Origin: Flavobacterium chilense
GTDB lineage: Bacteria > Bacteroidota > Bacteroidia > Flavobacteriales > Flavobacteriaceae
Reading direction: 5' to 3'
NCBI RefSeq assembly: GCF_001602525.1
Contig: NZ_LSYT01000003.1
Coordinates: 359,363 to 423,362 of the forward strand
DNA length: 64,000 bases
Shown piece by piece: positions 54,316 through 62,137 of the stretch. Each line of letters starts with the position of its first letter. The first letter of the stretch is position 1. The translations under genes and the position numbers were made by a program. Under the pieces are notes generated by a model. That model had not been told where the DNA came from, did not search any database, and was given only the letters and a program-made list of their open reading frames with translations.

Positions 54316-54787
54316 TTACTTTTTCTTGGTAGCCTTTTTGATTTATATTCAATTCCATTAATTCCTATTGGGGATTTGTGGTTGTAAATTACTTTTCTTC
54401 CGTTTTAGTATATGGTTTCATCTTTTTCTAAAATCCAATTGTCGTAATTATTTTATATAAATAGATCTCGGTTTCTTCAAAACCATCAATACCGGTTTTC
54501 CATTGATAAATCATGATACAACCTTTTTATTGCATTTAGAAACTTGTATTGAACTATATCCAAGATGAAGATCGAAATTAAATATTTTTCCATTTCCTCT
54601 TATAATTTTACATTTGTATGAAATATCTTTGTCTCTAAATTGATTATCAAAAGTTAAATTCGTGGAATGCAATGTCTCGATTATAGTGTCATTATCAAAA
54701 TTCCTTATTATTTTTTTTCTCTATTTTGTAAAAAACTAAAAGGCAATTTGATAAGATTAGTGTATGAAATAATTTAGATTTAGTCAT
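54316..54787 (-). pseudogene. Degenerate paralogue of the 151-residue secreted protein
   Basis: Read on the minus strand in changing frames it recovers the neighbour's whole sequence: a signal-like start (MTKSKLFHTLILSNCLLVFY), FDNDTIIETLHSTNLTFDN against FDNDNIEDTLEYKF, YKCKIIRGNGKIFNFDLHLG against YKCKIISANGKKYIFNLGVG, YDNWILEK-like LRQLDFRK region, and PIGINGIEYKSKRLPRKK against PTGINGIKYKIKKAIKKK. At least two frameshifts and one in-frame TAA interrupt it. It explains most of the otherwise gene-free stretch 54171-54838. It is a dead copy, so selection on it has been lost. Confidence 0.85.
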
Positions 54788-54838
54788 CTAAGTATAAAAT
54801 ATTGCTTTATTAATAAGATGCTACGCTGGCATTACGAC

Positions 54839-55612
54839 TTATTTTATTTTTACTTTAAAATCATCTTTTAAAAAGGATTCTAGTTCTTTAAAAGAGAAAA
54901 ATAAATTGTTTTCGATATCAGTCTCCCCTTTATTGAAACCATAATTATATATAATTTCAATACCTTTTTCATGTATAATAAACGAATTTAGACTGTCACG
55001 ATTAAATACAACTTTTGTATTAACTAAAGAACTATATATATCTAAGTTGTTACGATTTTCTTTTTCTTCTTTATATAAATCTTTTAGTCGGTTTTTTAAG
55101 ATTTTATTACAAATACTAATCAATACATTTATTTTTCTTTCTTTGAATATGTCTTTGTAATTTAGTATTTGTGAATTTTTAATATCGAAATTATAATAGT
55201 ACACATCTAAATTTAAGCTTCCTGCAAGAGATTCGTAATTCATAATGATACTCAGTAAGTTTAAATTATTAATGTAAATAATGCAACTTGTATTTATCAA
55301 GCCGCTAAAATTATCATTCTCACAGTTTGTTTCTTTTAATTTAATGGCTTCATTTACAATTTGCTTAGGATTTTTTAATGTTTTTTTAGTCTCTAAATAG
55401 CTTATATAATCGTTTGCAATAATAGTATTAAAAAAATTATTTTCATTTTTACCTAATATATCAGGAAAAACAAAAGTAGATGTTCCTTCATTTTTACATT
55501 TAATAGAATCTTTAATAATAGAAATTTTGGTCTGTGGTTTTTCTAAAATTTGACCTTGAGAAAAATGAAAAATGAAAAAAAAATATATTAAATACTGAAT
55601 ACTTATTTTCAT
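54839..55612 (-). CDS. Secreted DUF3298/RsiV-like protein, candidate immunity to the upstream effector
   Basis: A 257-residue protein with a signal peptide (ending HFSQGQ). The later part resembles DUF3298 (RsiV-type): GSLNLDVYYYNFDIKNSQIL, NYKDIFKERKINVLISICNK, and a terminal FSFKELESFLKDDFKVKIK strand. In RsiV this domain binds lysozyme. The gene begins 10 bases after the stop of a GH19-type, peptidoglycan-cleaving effector candidate, so a secreted lysozyme-binding fold is what a cognate inhibitor would be. The functional link is inference from fold, export signal and adjacency. Confidence 0.65.
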   Translation of the reverse strand: MKISIQYLIYFFFIFHFSQGQILEKPQTKISIIKDSIKCKNEGTSTFVFPDILGKNENNFFNTIIANDYISYLETKKTLKNPKQIVNEAIKLKETNCENDNFSGLINTSCIIYINNLNLLSIIMNYESLAGSLNLDVYYYNFDIKNSQILNYKDIFKERKINVLISICNKILKNRLKDLYKEEKENRNNLDIYSSLVNTKVVFNRDSLNSFIIHEKGIEIIYNYGFNKGETDIENNLFFSFKELESFLKDDFKVKIK

Positions 55613-55622
55613 AGTTTGGCTT

Positions 55623-57269
55623 TTACTTTTTAAGTTTTTCTTCTTTATTAGGCTCTAATTCGTCTAATAAACTCTTTGCATTGTCATCTTTAAAATTAAC
55701 TATTTTTTTTGTAGCTGAATCTTTTTGATTTCTTACTTCTAATAGAAAATTTAACCTTGCTATAACTTTTTTCTTTTCTTCATCAGTACCGTTTTCATAT
55801 TCAAGTTTATAATGTTTAAAAACTTTAAAACCATTATCTTGTCTAGCTAATATTGTATATTTATTTCTTATTTCTAAACCATTATGACCTCCATTAACAG
55901 CTTTAGTTACTTTTTTTACATCATCTAAATCTCCATTTTTGTATACACTTCCATTTCCCTCTATCCAAAACCAATTCGCAGATTGTACGCCGTATATGGT
56001 ATTATTAGCAACTTTATCAAAATTACCTTCAAGTTTGATATTATCTGTTGTTAAAGTAAAATCAATATCCCCAGTTTTGTCATCAGGGAAGGGATTAGCT
56101 TTTCTAAATTTCGTGAAATTCTTATAATTATCTTTAAACGTAATTTGTTTGATTCCTTTGCCTCTGAATTTCCAACCATCTCTGCTCATTTCATCTCCAT
56201 TACCAAATCTATTAGCATAAGCCCTTGATAGAATTGGAATGCCAAAAGAGGAATGTATTTTTAAATATATTTGATAATTAATAGTTTTATCAGGGTTTAA
56301 AACCTCTTTAAGTAATTTATCAACTCGCTTTTTACTATTTTTTGGGTCTTTTTCTCCTCCGTATTTGCCATATAATTCTTTTTCGTCAACAATGATTTTT
56401 TGTGTTTTTAAAATAGTTTTTAATTCAGTATTGCTCTTTGTTACAATTTCACCATTTTTATCTACTATTTTAAAAATATTTATTAAATAATCATTTAAAG
56501 ATTCTAAAACAACATCGTCAATTTCTTGATTATTTCTAAATCGAGTTGTACCTTGATTAAATATACTTAAAGCGGAAGCAGGAAAGGTACTTCCTTCATA
56601 GGTACTTTCAAACTTAGATTCAGCACCTACTTGAGATATAAAATGAGCCTTTCTAAGACAAGTATCTAGTTTAAAATCTATTCTATACTTATTGAGTAAT
56701 TCTATTATTTCTTTAACTTTGGATTCATCATTTAACTTACCATCAACTTTCCCTGTTATTACATATCTTATTTGTTTTAAAGTTATTTCTTCTTCACAAT
56801 AAGTACATTTAAAGGGAGCTATTTCTTTCGGACTAGGCACAGGCGCACCAATAGTATCAATATTTGTAATTAGATTCCGTTGTCCGCAATCTGTAATTTT
56901 GATATCAACTCCTCCGTATTCGCATTTTATAGTGCTTCTTAAAAGTACAGGTAACTGATCCTGAAAATATACAGTTCCGGGATCTTTCCAATCGGTCAGT
57001 TTCATTACCGAGGCACATGGACTGGAACTGTAAGGGCTTTTTTTGCAATTGCCTTTAAAGATCAGACTTGTCATGTCTTTTTCTACTACTGTAACAACAC
57101 GTTTGTCTTGTATGCTGGGAGTATCAAAATTTGCTTTTAGGTCTCCATCTGGAACGGTACATAAATCGCAGCTGATTTTGGCTCCATCAATAACAAATTT
57201 CAAACCATCTTCGGCGTTTTCTTTTTCTTCACGCATTTTTCGTTTTAAAGTATTATCCGGTTTTGCCAT
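55623..57269 (-). CDS. PAAR-like (DUF4280) protein fused to GH19-type muramidase/chitinase domain: candidate secreted effector
   Basis: A 548-residue protein without a signal peptide. Residues 22-150 match the DUF4280 PAAR-like spike domain: FVIDGAKISCDLC, FKGNCKKSPYSSSPCASVMK, LLRSTIKCEYGGVDIKITDC and paired Cys (34/37, 75/85, 116/128), followed by CTYC (155/158). Residues 180-510 look like GH19: LRKAHFISQVGAESKFESTY with candidate acid E217, WKFRGKGIKQITFKDNYKNF (369-386), and VTKAVNGGHNGLEIRNKYT. The spike would sit on a type VI or related contractile system and deliver the lytic domain to a rival's periplasm. No secretion-apparatus gene is in the window, so delivery is inferred. The immunity candidate follows directly. 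Confidence 0.8.
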   Translation of the reverse strand: MAKPDNTLKRKMREEKENAEDGLKFVIDGAKISCDLCTVPDGDLKANFDTPSIQDKRVVTVVEKDMTSLIFKGNCKKSPYSSSPCASVMKLTDWKDPGTVYFQDQLPVLLRSTIKCEYGGVDIKITDCGQRNLITNIDTIGAPVPSPKEIAPFKCTYCEEEITLKQIRYVITGKVDGKLNDESKVKEIIELLNKYRIDFKLDTCLRKAHFISQVGAESKFESTYEGSTFPASALSIFNQGTTRFRNNQEIDDVVLESLNDYLINIFKIVDKNGEIVTKSNTELKTILKTQKIIVDEKELYGKYGGEKDPKNSKKRVDKLLKEVLNPDKTINYQIYLKIHSSFGIPILSRAYANRFGNGDEMSRDGWKFRGKGIKQITFKDNYKNFTKFRKANPFPDDKTGDIDFTLTTDNIKLEGNFDKVANNTIYGVQSANWFWIEGNGSVYKNGDLDDVKKVTKAVNGGHNGLEIRNKYTILARQDNGFKVFKHYKLEYENGTDEEKKKVIARLNFLLEVRNQKDSATKKIVNFKDDNAKSLLDELEPNKEEKLKK

Positions 57270-57457
57270 TATAAAAGAAGTTTAACATTATAAAAGGTGT
57301 TTATTTTTTCAGATCCGTATTCTGCAAACAGGATTTTAGTAAAGTTGAAAAAACAGAATTCTTTTATAGGCCTTTATAAGTTATATGAATGACAGAATAA
57401 GACTTTTAACTACATAAAAAACTGGAGTAACAGGCAAGGATTTTTTCAAAGAACAAA

Positions 57458-57492
57458 AAAAGACAATACACTATTTTAGTATATTGTCTTTT
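57458..57492. terminator. Stand-alone hairpin with A/T flanks
   Basis: AAAAGACAATA pairs with TATTGTCTTTT. The stem works as a terminator on either strand, yet no gene ends next to it, so it may be the remnant of a lost gene. Confidence 0.5.
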
Positions 57493-57627
57493 GTTGATAG
57501 CGTATAAATTTTAAAATGAACTGAAAAGCTTACTCCGAACGATGGTGTAGTTAAGAAAATCATCAATATTTCTCGGATTATTTTGAAAGGATTTTTATAC
57601 TCATAAACTTTTCTTATAAAACCAAAT

Positions 57628-57708
57628 GCCCTAGCCCTGATGGGAGGGAAAATCCTTTTGTGCCGGGGTTCGGCATAAAAGATTGGAAGGACAGCAGGAA
57701 ATAGCTCC
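57628..57708 (+). repeat. Structured repeat with covarying central stem, copy D
   Basis: Begins GCCCTAGCCCTGATGGGAGG, has stem CTTTTGTGCCG with CGGCATAAAAG around GGGTT, and ends GGACAGCAGGAAATAGCTCC. It matches copy A in its flanks while both stem arms differ. I have the impression that this kind of element is common in Flavobacterium genomes, but cannot name it. Confidence 0.65.
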
Positions 57709-57768
57709 TGATTTTTAATATTAGTCTATTATATTGATAGGTTAATAAAAGTTTTACTGTTTTTTGCA

Positions 57769-57797
57769 TTGAAATTAAAAATATCTCATTAAATTTG
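57769..57797 (+). promoter_or_regulatory. Promoter of the met leader and metNIQ
   Basis: TTG (57769-57771), 18-base spacer, then TAAATTTG (57790-57797), an exact TAnnTTTG. Transcription should start a few bases downstream, at or just before the ATG at 57806. Confidence 0.65.
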
Positions 57798-57805
57798 CCG
57801 CACCA

Positions 57806-57901
57806 ATGAGAAACAATGACCAGAATACAAATTATTACAGCTGCAACATGATGATGTGTTGTAATACTGTAATGAGATGTATGGAGCTGGCTTATTTATA
57901 A
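57806..57901 (+). CDS. Methionine/cysteine-rich leader peptide of metNIQ (31 codons)
   Basis: ATG 57806 opens 31 codons ending at TAA 57899-57901. The C-terminal half reads MMMCCNTVMRCMELAYL, giving six Met and four Cys in all, far above chance. An internal ATG at 57848 would give just these 17 residues. Since the promoter's start site falls almost on ATG 57806, the long form may be leaderless. A strong terminator begins 18 bases after the stop, directly before metN. The arrangement is that of a ribosome-stalling attenuator: scarce Met-tRNA would stall translation on the Met run and change folding downstream. ATTACAG (57834-57840) and CTGTAAT (57868-57874) can pair across the Met run. Confidence 0.7.
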   Translation: MRNNDQNTNYYSCNMMMCCNTVMRCMELAYL

Positions 57902-57919
57902 AATGATACTATTTATTTC

Positions 57920-57954
57920 AAAAAGCCTTTCATGATTAACTGAAGGGCTTTTTT
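57920..57954 (+). terminator. Intrinsic terminator between leader peptide and metN
   Basis: AAAAAGCCTTTCA pairs over 13 positions (one G-U) with TGAAGGGCTTTTT around an 8-base loop, then a T run. It lies 22 bases before the metN ATG on the same strand, so readthrough must be controlled. GGCTT (57889-57893) in the leader ORF can compete for AAGCC of the left arm. Confidence 0.85.
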
Positions 57955-57976
57955 GTTTTTAAACTTGAATTACAGA

Positions 57977-59008
57977 ATGATTGAATTAAAAAATATTACC
58001 AAAACTTTTCATCAGAAAGACAGGATTGTTGCTGCTTTGTCAGATGTTTCGCTTAAGGTTCCGCCAGGGAAAATCTTTGGCGTAATTGGAACTTCGGGAG
58101 CAGGAAAAAGTACTCTGATTCGATGTGTGAATTTATTGGAAAGACCTACTTCGGGAGAAATTATCGTAGATGGAAAGTCTTTGATACAGTTATCGAATGC
58201 ACAACTGGCAATTGAAAGAAGGCAAATAGGCATGATTTTTCAGCATTTTAATCTGCTTTCGTCACGAACTGTTTTTGAGAATGTGGCTTTTCCGCTGGAA
58301 CTTGTTGGAGTTTCAAAATCAGATATTCAAAAGCGTGTTTTAGAATTACTGGATTTGGTGGGCTTAAAAGAAAAGGCAAACGATTATCCGGCAAGTCTTT
58401 CGGGCGGACAAAAACAAAGGGTTGCCATTGCGAGAACTTTGGCAAACAATCCGAAAGTATTGTTGTGTGATGAAGCGACAAGTGCGCTTGATCCGGCGAC
58501 TACGAGATCGATTCTGAATTTACTGAAAGATATTAACCGCCGTTTAAATATTACGGTTTTATTGATTACACATCAGATGGAGGTCGTGAAATCGATTTGT
58601 GATGAGGTAGCAGTAATTAGTCACGGGAAATTAATCGAACAGGGAAGTGTAGGCGAAATTTTTGCCGATCCAAAACACGAACTCACAAAGGAATTTATTG
58701 CTTCGTCATTACATCTTGACATCCCGAGAGTGTATCAGGAACGATTACAAAAAGAAGATGGCGAAGGCTTGAGTCCGTTGTTGCGACTGGAAATGACAGG
58801 GAAATCAGTAAACGAACCTGTAATTTCTGAAGTTTCAAGATTGTTCGATACCAACTTTAAAATTGTAAGCGCACAAATGGATCAGGCAGGAGATGTGAAT
58901 TTTGGTGTGATGCTGATCGAATTGTCCGGAAAACGCGAAAATTACGAAGCCGCAATACAGTATTTTATTTCTAAACATATTAAAACAGAAATTATAGGTT
59001 ATGTCTGA
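57977..59008 (+). CDS. metN: Methionine ABC transporter ATP-binding protein MetN
   Basis: A 343-residue ABC ATPase. Walker A is GTSGAGKST (38-46), the Q-loop region follows ([15 protein letters not shown]), the signature is [15 protein letters not shown], Walker B is [13 protein letters not shown], and the H-loop is [10 protein letters not shown]. The last 75 residues form the NIL/ACT-like domain ([29 protein letters not shown]) that senses methionine and inhibits uptake. ATG 57977 is chosen; the frame stays open to a TTG at 57953 but that lies in the terminator. metI overlaps the end by 8 bases. Expression is likely governed by the leader attenuator. Confidence 0.95.
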   Translation: MIELKNITKTFHQKDRIVAALSDVSLKVPPGKIFGVIGTSGAGKSTLIRCVNLLERPTSGEIIVDGKSLIQLSNAQLAIERRQIGMIFQHFNLLSSRTVFENVAFPLELVGVSKSDIQKRVLELLDLVGLKEKANDYPASLSGGQKQRVAIARTLANNPKVLLCDEATSALDPATTRSILNLLKDINRRLNITVLLITHQMEVVKSICDEVAVISHGKLIEQGSVGEIFADPKHELTKEFIASSLHLDIPRVYQERLQKEDGEGLSPLLRLEMTGKSVNEPVISEVSRLFDTNFKIVSAQMDQAGDVNFGVMLIELSGKRENYEAAIQYFISKHIKTEIIGYV

Positions 59009-59654
59009 ATCCATTATTGATTTATTATTAAAAGGAACCTGGGAAACGATAGTGATGACATTTGTGTCGGGCTTTTTTGGTTTTGTATTAGGGCTTCCAA
59101 CTGGTATTTTGCTTTTTCTTACCCGAAAAAATCAAATATTAGAACAGCCGGTTTTAAACAGAACGTTATCGGTTTTGGTTAATATTTTCCGTTCTATTCC
59201 ATTCATCATTTTAATTGTATGGATGATTCCGTTTACACGTGCTTTGGTTGGAACTTCGATTGGCGTTAGTGCTGCATTGGTTCCGTTAAGTATTGGTGCG
59301 GCACCGTTTATTGCACGACTTGTTGAGAATAGCCTTTTAGGATTGCCTTCGGGATTAATAGAAGCTGCAAGGGCTTTGGGCGCAACACCTTTTCAGATTG
59401 TGTATAAAGTATTATTACCGGAAGCTTTGCCATCATTAATCAATGCTGCATCGATTACCTTAATTACGCTTGTGGGATATTCTGCAATGGGCGGAGCAGT
59501 AGGAGCAGGAGGTTTAGGACAGGTTGGTTATCAATACGGATATATTGGTTACGATGCCGTAACAATGAACTCAGTATTAGGCTTGCTGGTTATTTTGGTA
59601 TTTCTGATTCAGTTTGCCGGAGATGCTTTATCCAAACGATTTGATCATAGATAG
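59001..59654 (+). CDS. metI: Methionine ABC transporter permease MetI
   Basis: A 217-residue inner-membrane protein with five or so transmembrane helices (for example [60 protein letters not shown]). The coupling helix with EAA motif is [20 protein letters not shown]. Length and order match MetI, which forms a dimeric channel with MetN. ATG overlaps the metN stop (ATGTCTGA), indicating translational coupling. metQ follows after 36 bases. Confidence 0.95.
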   Translation: MSESIIDLLLKGTWETIVMTFVSGFFGFVLGLPTGILLFLTRKNQILEQPVLNRTLSVLVNIFRSIPFIILIVWMIPFTRALVGTSIGVSAALVPLSIGAAPFIARLVENSLLGLPSGLIEAARALGATPFQIVYKVLLPEALPSLINAASITLITLVGYSAMGGAVGAGGLGQVGYQYGYIGYDAVTMNSVLGLLVILVFLIQFAGDALSKRFDHR

Positions 59655-59690
59655 TTATCAATTAAGAATTAAAAATTAAAATATAGAAAA

Positions 59691-60509
59691 ATGAATACTA
59701 AATTGAATTTTTTTAAAACAGCCGGAATTATTGCATTAGCACTTGTGGTGGCAAATTGCGGAAAAAGTAAAGAAAACGATCCGCATCATATTAAAGTAGG
59801 TGTTGCAACCGGACCGGAATATAAAGTTGCAGAAGCAGCTAAAAAAGTAGCCAAAGACAAATACGGACTTGAGGTAGAATTGGTTTCTTTTAATGATTAT
59901 GTAATTCCAAATGAAGCTTTAAGTCAGGGAGATATTGATGTGAATGCTTTTCAGCATAAACCTTATTTAGACGAACAGGCTAAACAACGCGGATACAAAC
60001 TGGCAATTATTGGAAAAACCTTTATTTATCCAATTGCAGCCTATTCTAAAAAGATTAAAAACATTTCTGAATTGAAAAATGAAAGTACTATTATCATTCC
60101 AAATGATCCAACAAATGGTGGTCGTTCGTTATTGCTTTTAGAGAAAAACGGCTTGTTAAAGCTTAAAGAGGGAATTGGATTATTGCCAAAAGTAACGGAT
60201 ATTGTCAGTAATCCTAAAAACCTAAAAATATTAGAATTAGAAGCGCCTCAACTGCCAAGAGCATTGGATGATGCAAATGTATCGATTGCAATAATCAATA
60301 ATACTTTTGCGTCACAAGCCGGATTAATTCCTTCTCGTGATGCTTTGTTTGTTGAGGATAAAGATTCTCCTTATGTAAACTTAGTGGTAAGCCGTGAGGA
60401 CAATAAAAACGAAGAAAAAGTAAAACAATTTTTGCAGGCTTTTCAATCTGCAGAAGTAGAGCAGGCAGCTATTCGCGAGTTTAAAGGCGGAGCTGTAAAA
60501 GGCTGGTAA
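59691..60509 (+). CDS. metQ: Methionine-binding lipoprotein MetQ
   Basis: A 272-residue protein with lipobox VVANC (Cys about 23). The NlpA/MetQ fold is evident: HIKVGVATGPEYKVAEAAKK, VELVSFNDYVIPNEALSQGD, IDVNAFQHKPYLDEQAKQRG, IIIPNDPTNGGRSLLLLEKN, NNTFASQAGLIPSRDALFVE and a YVNLVVSREDNKNEEKVKQF end. It captures methionine (L- or D-) for MetNI. It is the last gene of the operon, closed by a strong terminator. Confidence 0.95.
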   Translation: MNTKLNFFKTAGIIALALVVANCGKSKENDPHHIKVGVATGPEYKVAEAAKKVAKDKYGLEVELVSFNDYVIPNEALSQGDIDVNAFQHKPYLDEQAKQRGYKLAIIGKTFIYPIAAYSKKIKNISELKNESTIIIPNDPTNGGRSLLLLEKNGLLKLKEGIGLLPKVTDIVSNPKNLKILELEAPQLPRALDDANVSIAIINNTFASQAGLIPSRDALFVEDKDSPYVNLVVSREDNKNEEKVKQFLQAFQSAEVEQAAIREFKGGAVKGW

Positions 60510-60532
60510 AATATCAAACATTTCGCTATAAT

Positions 60533-60567
60533 AAAAAGCGCCAGGTTTATTGACCTGGCGCTTTTTT
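60533..60567 (+). terminator. Intrinsic terminator of metNIQ
   Basis: AAAAAGCGCCAGGT pairs fully with ACCTGGCGCTTTTT around six bases, followed by T, 23 bases after the metQ stop. Confidence 0.85.
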
Positions 60568-60619
60568 ATGTTTTATGATTAAGATTTATAAGTAATTAAA
60601 ATACAGTTGCAGGATGTTT

Positions 60620-61000
60620 TTAAACTAGTATAGCATCTAAAGTACTTACCAATTCATGAAAACTATTGGGTTTTGTAAAAATTTGTACCGAACTAAATTC
60701 ATTGGTTAATTTTTTCAGGGTTTCATGTGAGTGTGAAGAATAAATGACAACCTGAATTTTACTCAGTTCCGGAATCTGTCGCAATTCGTGTATAAATTCT
60801 GCTCCGCTCAAATAGGGCATTTGCATATCCAGAAATATAAAGTCGGGCAGGACTGCTGCGGTCTTTAAATTGTTTAAAGCTTCTAAAGAATTATTAGAAA
60901 TTGTAGTGAGAATATCTTTGTTTAATGAAGCGATGGCTGCAATAAAAAGTTCGCAGTCGTCTTCGTCATCATCGACTAATAAAATTACTGTATTTTTCAT
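60620..61000 (-). CDS. Single-domain response regulator (CheY-like)
   Basis: A 126-residue receiver domain with nothing attached. The acidic pocket is DDDEDD (10-15), the phosphoacceptor D58 lies in FIFLDMQMP, the switch Ser/Thr in VIYSSHS, and the conserved Lys in FTKP. This subtype (ILLVDDDEDDCELF) is common in Flavobacteriia, usually serving as phosphate relay beside a hybrid histidine kinase. No kinase is adjacent, so its partner is unknown. It converges with metNIQ. Confidence 0.9.
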   Translation of the reverse strand: MKNTVILLVDDDEDDCELFIAAIASLNKDILTTISNNSLEALNNLKTAAVLPDFIFLDMQMPYLSGAEFIHELRQIPELSKIQVVIYSSHSHETLKKLTNEFSSVQIFTKPNSFHELVSTLDAILV

Positions 61001-61306
61001 TCCATGAAATTATTTTAAATTCAGGAAAACAGAGTTATAGAATTTCACTCAGATGTTACATAATATGAATATTTTATTATGAAGAGTATTTTGAAAATGA
61101 AGTAAAGATAAAATAACTTAAACCCGACAGTTTTGAAATTTGCCGGGCTTAAATATTGGCTAATCTTAGTTCTTATATTTGAGTAATGCTCCCTCGCTTA
61201 TGTTATAAGTTTTTTAGTTACTACTAAGAAGATATTTTTAAAGCGAGCATCATTTAATAATGCTAATATAATTTTACACTTTTTGGTTGTAAATCACTAA
61301 ATTTTA
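61001..61306. other. 306-base spacer, no gene
   Basis: AT-rich. It contains a decayed member of the CCCGACAGG hairpin family (AAACCCGACAGTTTTGAAAT...GCCGGGCTT, about 61119-61151). Nothing else was recognised. Confidence 0.45.
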
Positions 61307-62134
61307 CTATTCTAAAAAATCTAGTAACTTATTTATTGATTCATAATATTCAGGATATATAATTTTTACATGTTCGCTAAAATTCTCAGCTACTTTTTCA
61401 TTATACTTGTTAATTAATAAATGAGTATATCCGGATTCAGTAGGAGACTCATAATAAGGGTCTATTATTGTACCAATTGATAATCCCATTTTATCTGCTA
61501 TAACAGCACAGAAATACTGTTCCCATATCACACATAATTTATCTAACGGGACACAAGATTTAAAATGTTTTTCGTTATTGTCGATAAATGTAAATACTGA
61601 ATCGCAAAACAAGCGGTTAAAATCTAGATTGTTGCAACCATAAATGCCTAAATTAAACGCATGCTTTGTGTCACAAAAACCAATGGGTAAATTTTTTCCA
61701 TGGTTTTTTAATAAATCAATATAAGCTAGATAAGTTTTATTATATGGATCTGTAGTAAATGGTTCAAAGTTTTGAACATATAATTCATTACTTACCAGTT
61801 TGTCAGATAATGCTTCATATAGAATAACATCTAAATCTACATGTATGAAAGGCTCGTTTTGAATACTGTAGGCTTTTATCTTTCCTAATGCCCATGAGTT
61901 CTTATCATATCTGTCTAATTCGTCAAGATCAGTTTTAATGGATTCGAATGGTAAGTCTAATTTTTCAATCCATAATTTACTACTGCTATCCGTAACCATC
62001 TCGACTCTTCCATAATGTTTATAGCTGTTCAGAACAGATATTACCATGGATGACAACATAAATCTCGAGTTAAACCAGTTACCAGGTTTCTTTAATCCAC
62101 TACCGGTTTCCCAGTAACTATAAACTACTTTCAT
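61307..62134 (-). CDS. Glycosyltransferase-like protein (DUF6734 type)
   Basis: A 275-residue cytoplasmic-type protein. MKVVYSYWETGSG at the start, ALGKIKAYSIQNEPFIHVDL with DLDV as a DxD-like metal site, GFCDTKHAFNLGIYGCNNLD, and DKLCVIWEQYFCAVIADK resemble GT-A fold transferases related to capsule or polysaccharide enzymes. The DUF number is from memory and not certain. The gene begins 3 bases after the stop of the upstream tail-like gene, so the two are probably cotranscribed and it may glycosylate the surface or fibre proteins encoded there (inference). Confidence 0.6.
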   Translation of the reverse strand: MKVVYSYWETGSGLKKPGNWFNSRFMLSSMVISVLNSYKHYGRVEMVTDSSSKLWIEKLDLPFESIKTDLDELDRYDKNSWALGKIKAYSIQNEPFIHVDLDVILYEALSDKLVSNELYVQNFEPFTTDPYNKTYLAYIDLLKNHGKNLPIGFCDTKHAFNLGIYGCNNLDFNRLFCDSVFTFIDNNEKHFKSCVPLDKLCVIWEQYFCAVIADKMGLSIGTIIDPYYESPTESGYTHLLINKYNEKVAENFSEHVKIIYPEYYESINKLLDFLE

Positions 62135-62137
62135 AGG

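Larger units (their letters stand above)
57270..57768. other. Spacer upstream of effector and of metNIQ, no gene seen
   Basis: It holds the effector gene's upstream region, a hairpin (57458-57492) and structured-repeat copy D (57628-57708). No ORF with coding character was found. Confidence 0.5.

Noticed and set aside
57760..57960. SAM riboswitch upstream of metN
   Set aside because: I could not find the SAM-I core (GGGAnnnnCCCGAUGAAACC type) or a clear SAM-II pseudoknot. The Met-rich ORF and terminator explain the region better, though a covariance search was not possible.
57953..57976. Upstream TTG start for metN
   Set aside because: It lies within the terminator tail and adds residues absent from MetN proteins. 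ATG 57977 (MIELKN) is the standard start.
61119..61151. Possible terminator after the response regulator region
   Set aside because: It is upstream of the minus-strand response regulator and downstream of the glycosyltransferase-like stop. The stem has several mismatches and looks like a decayed repeat, so termination of the latter gene is possible but not supported enough to call.
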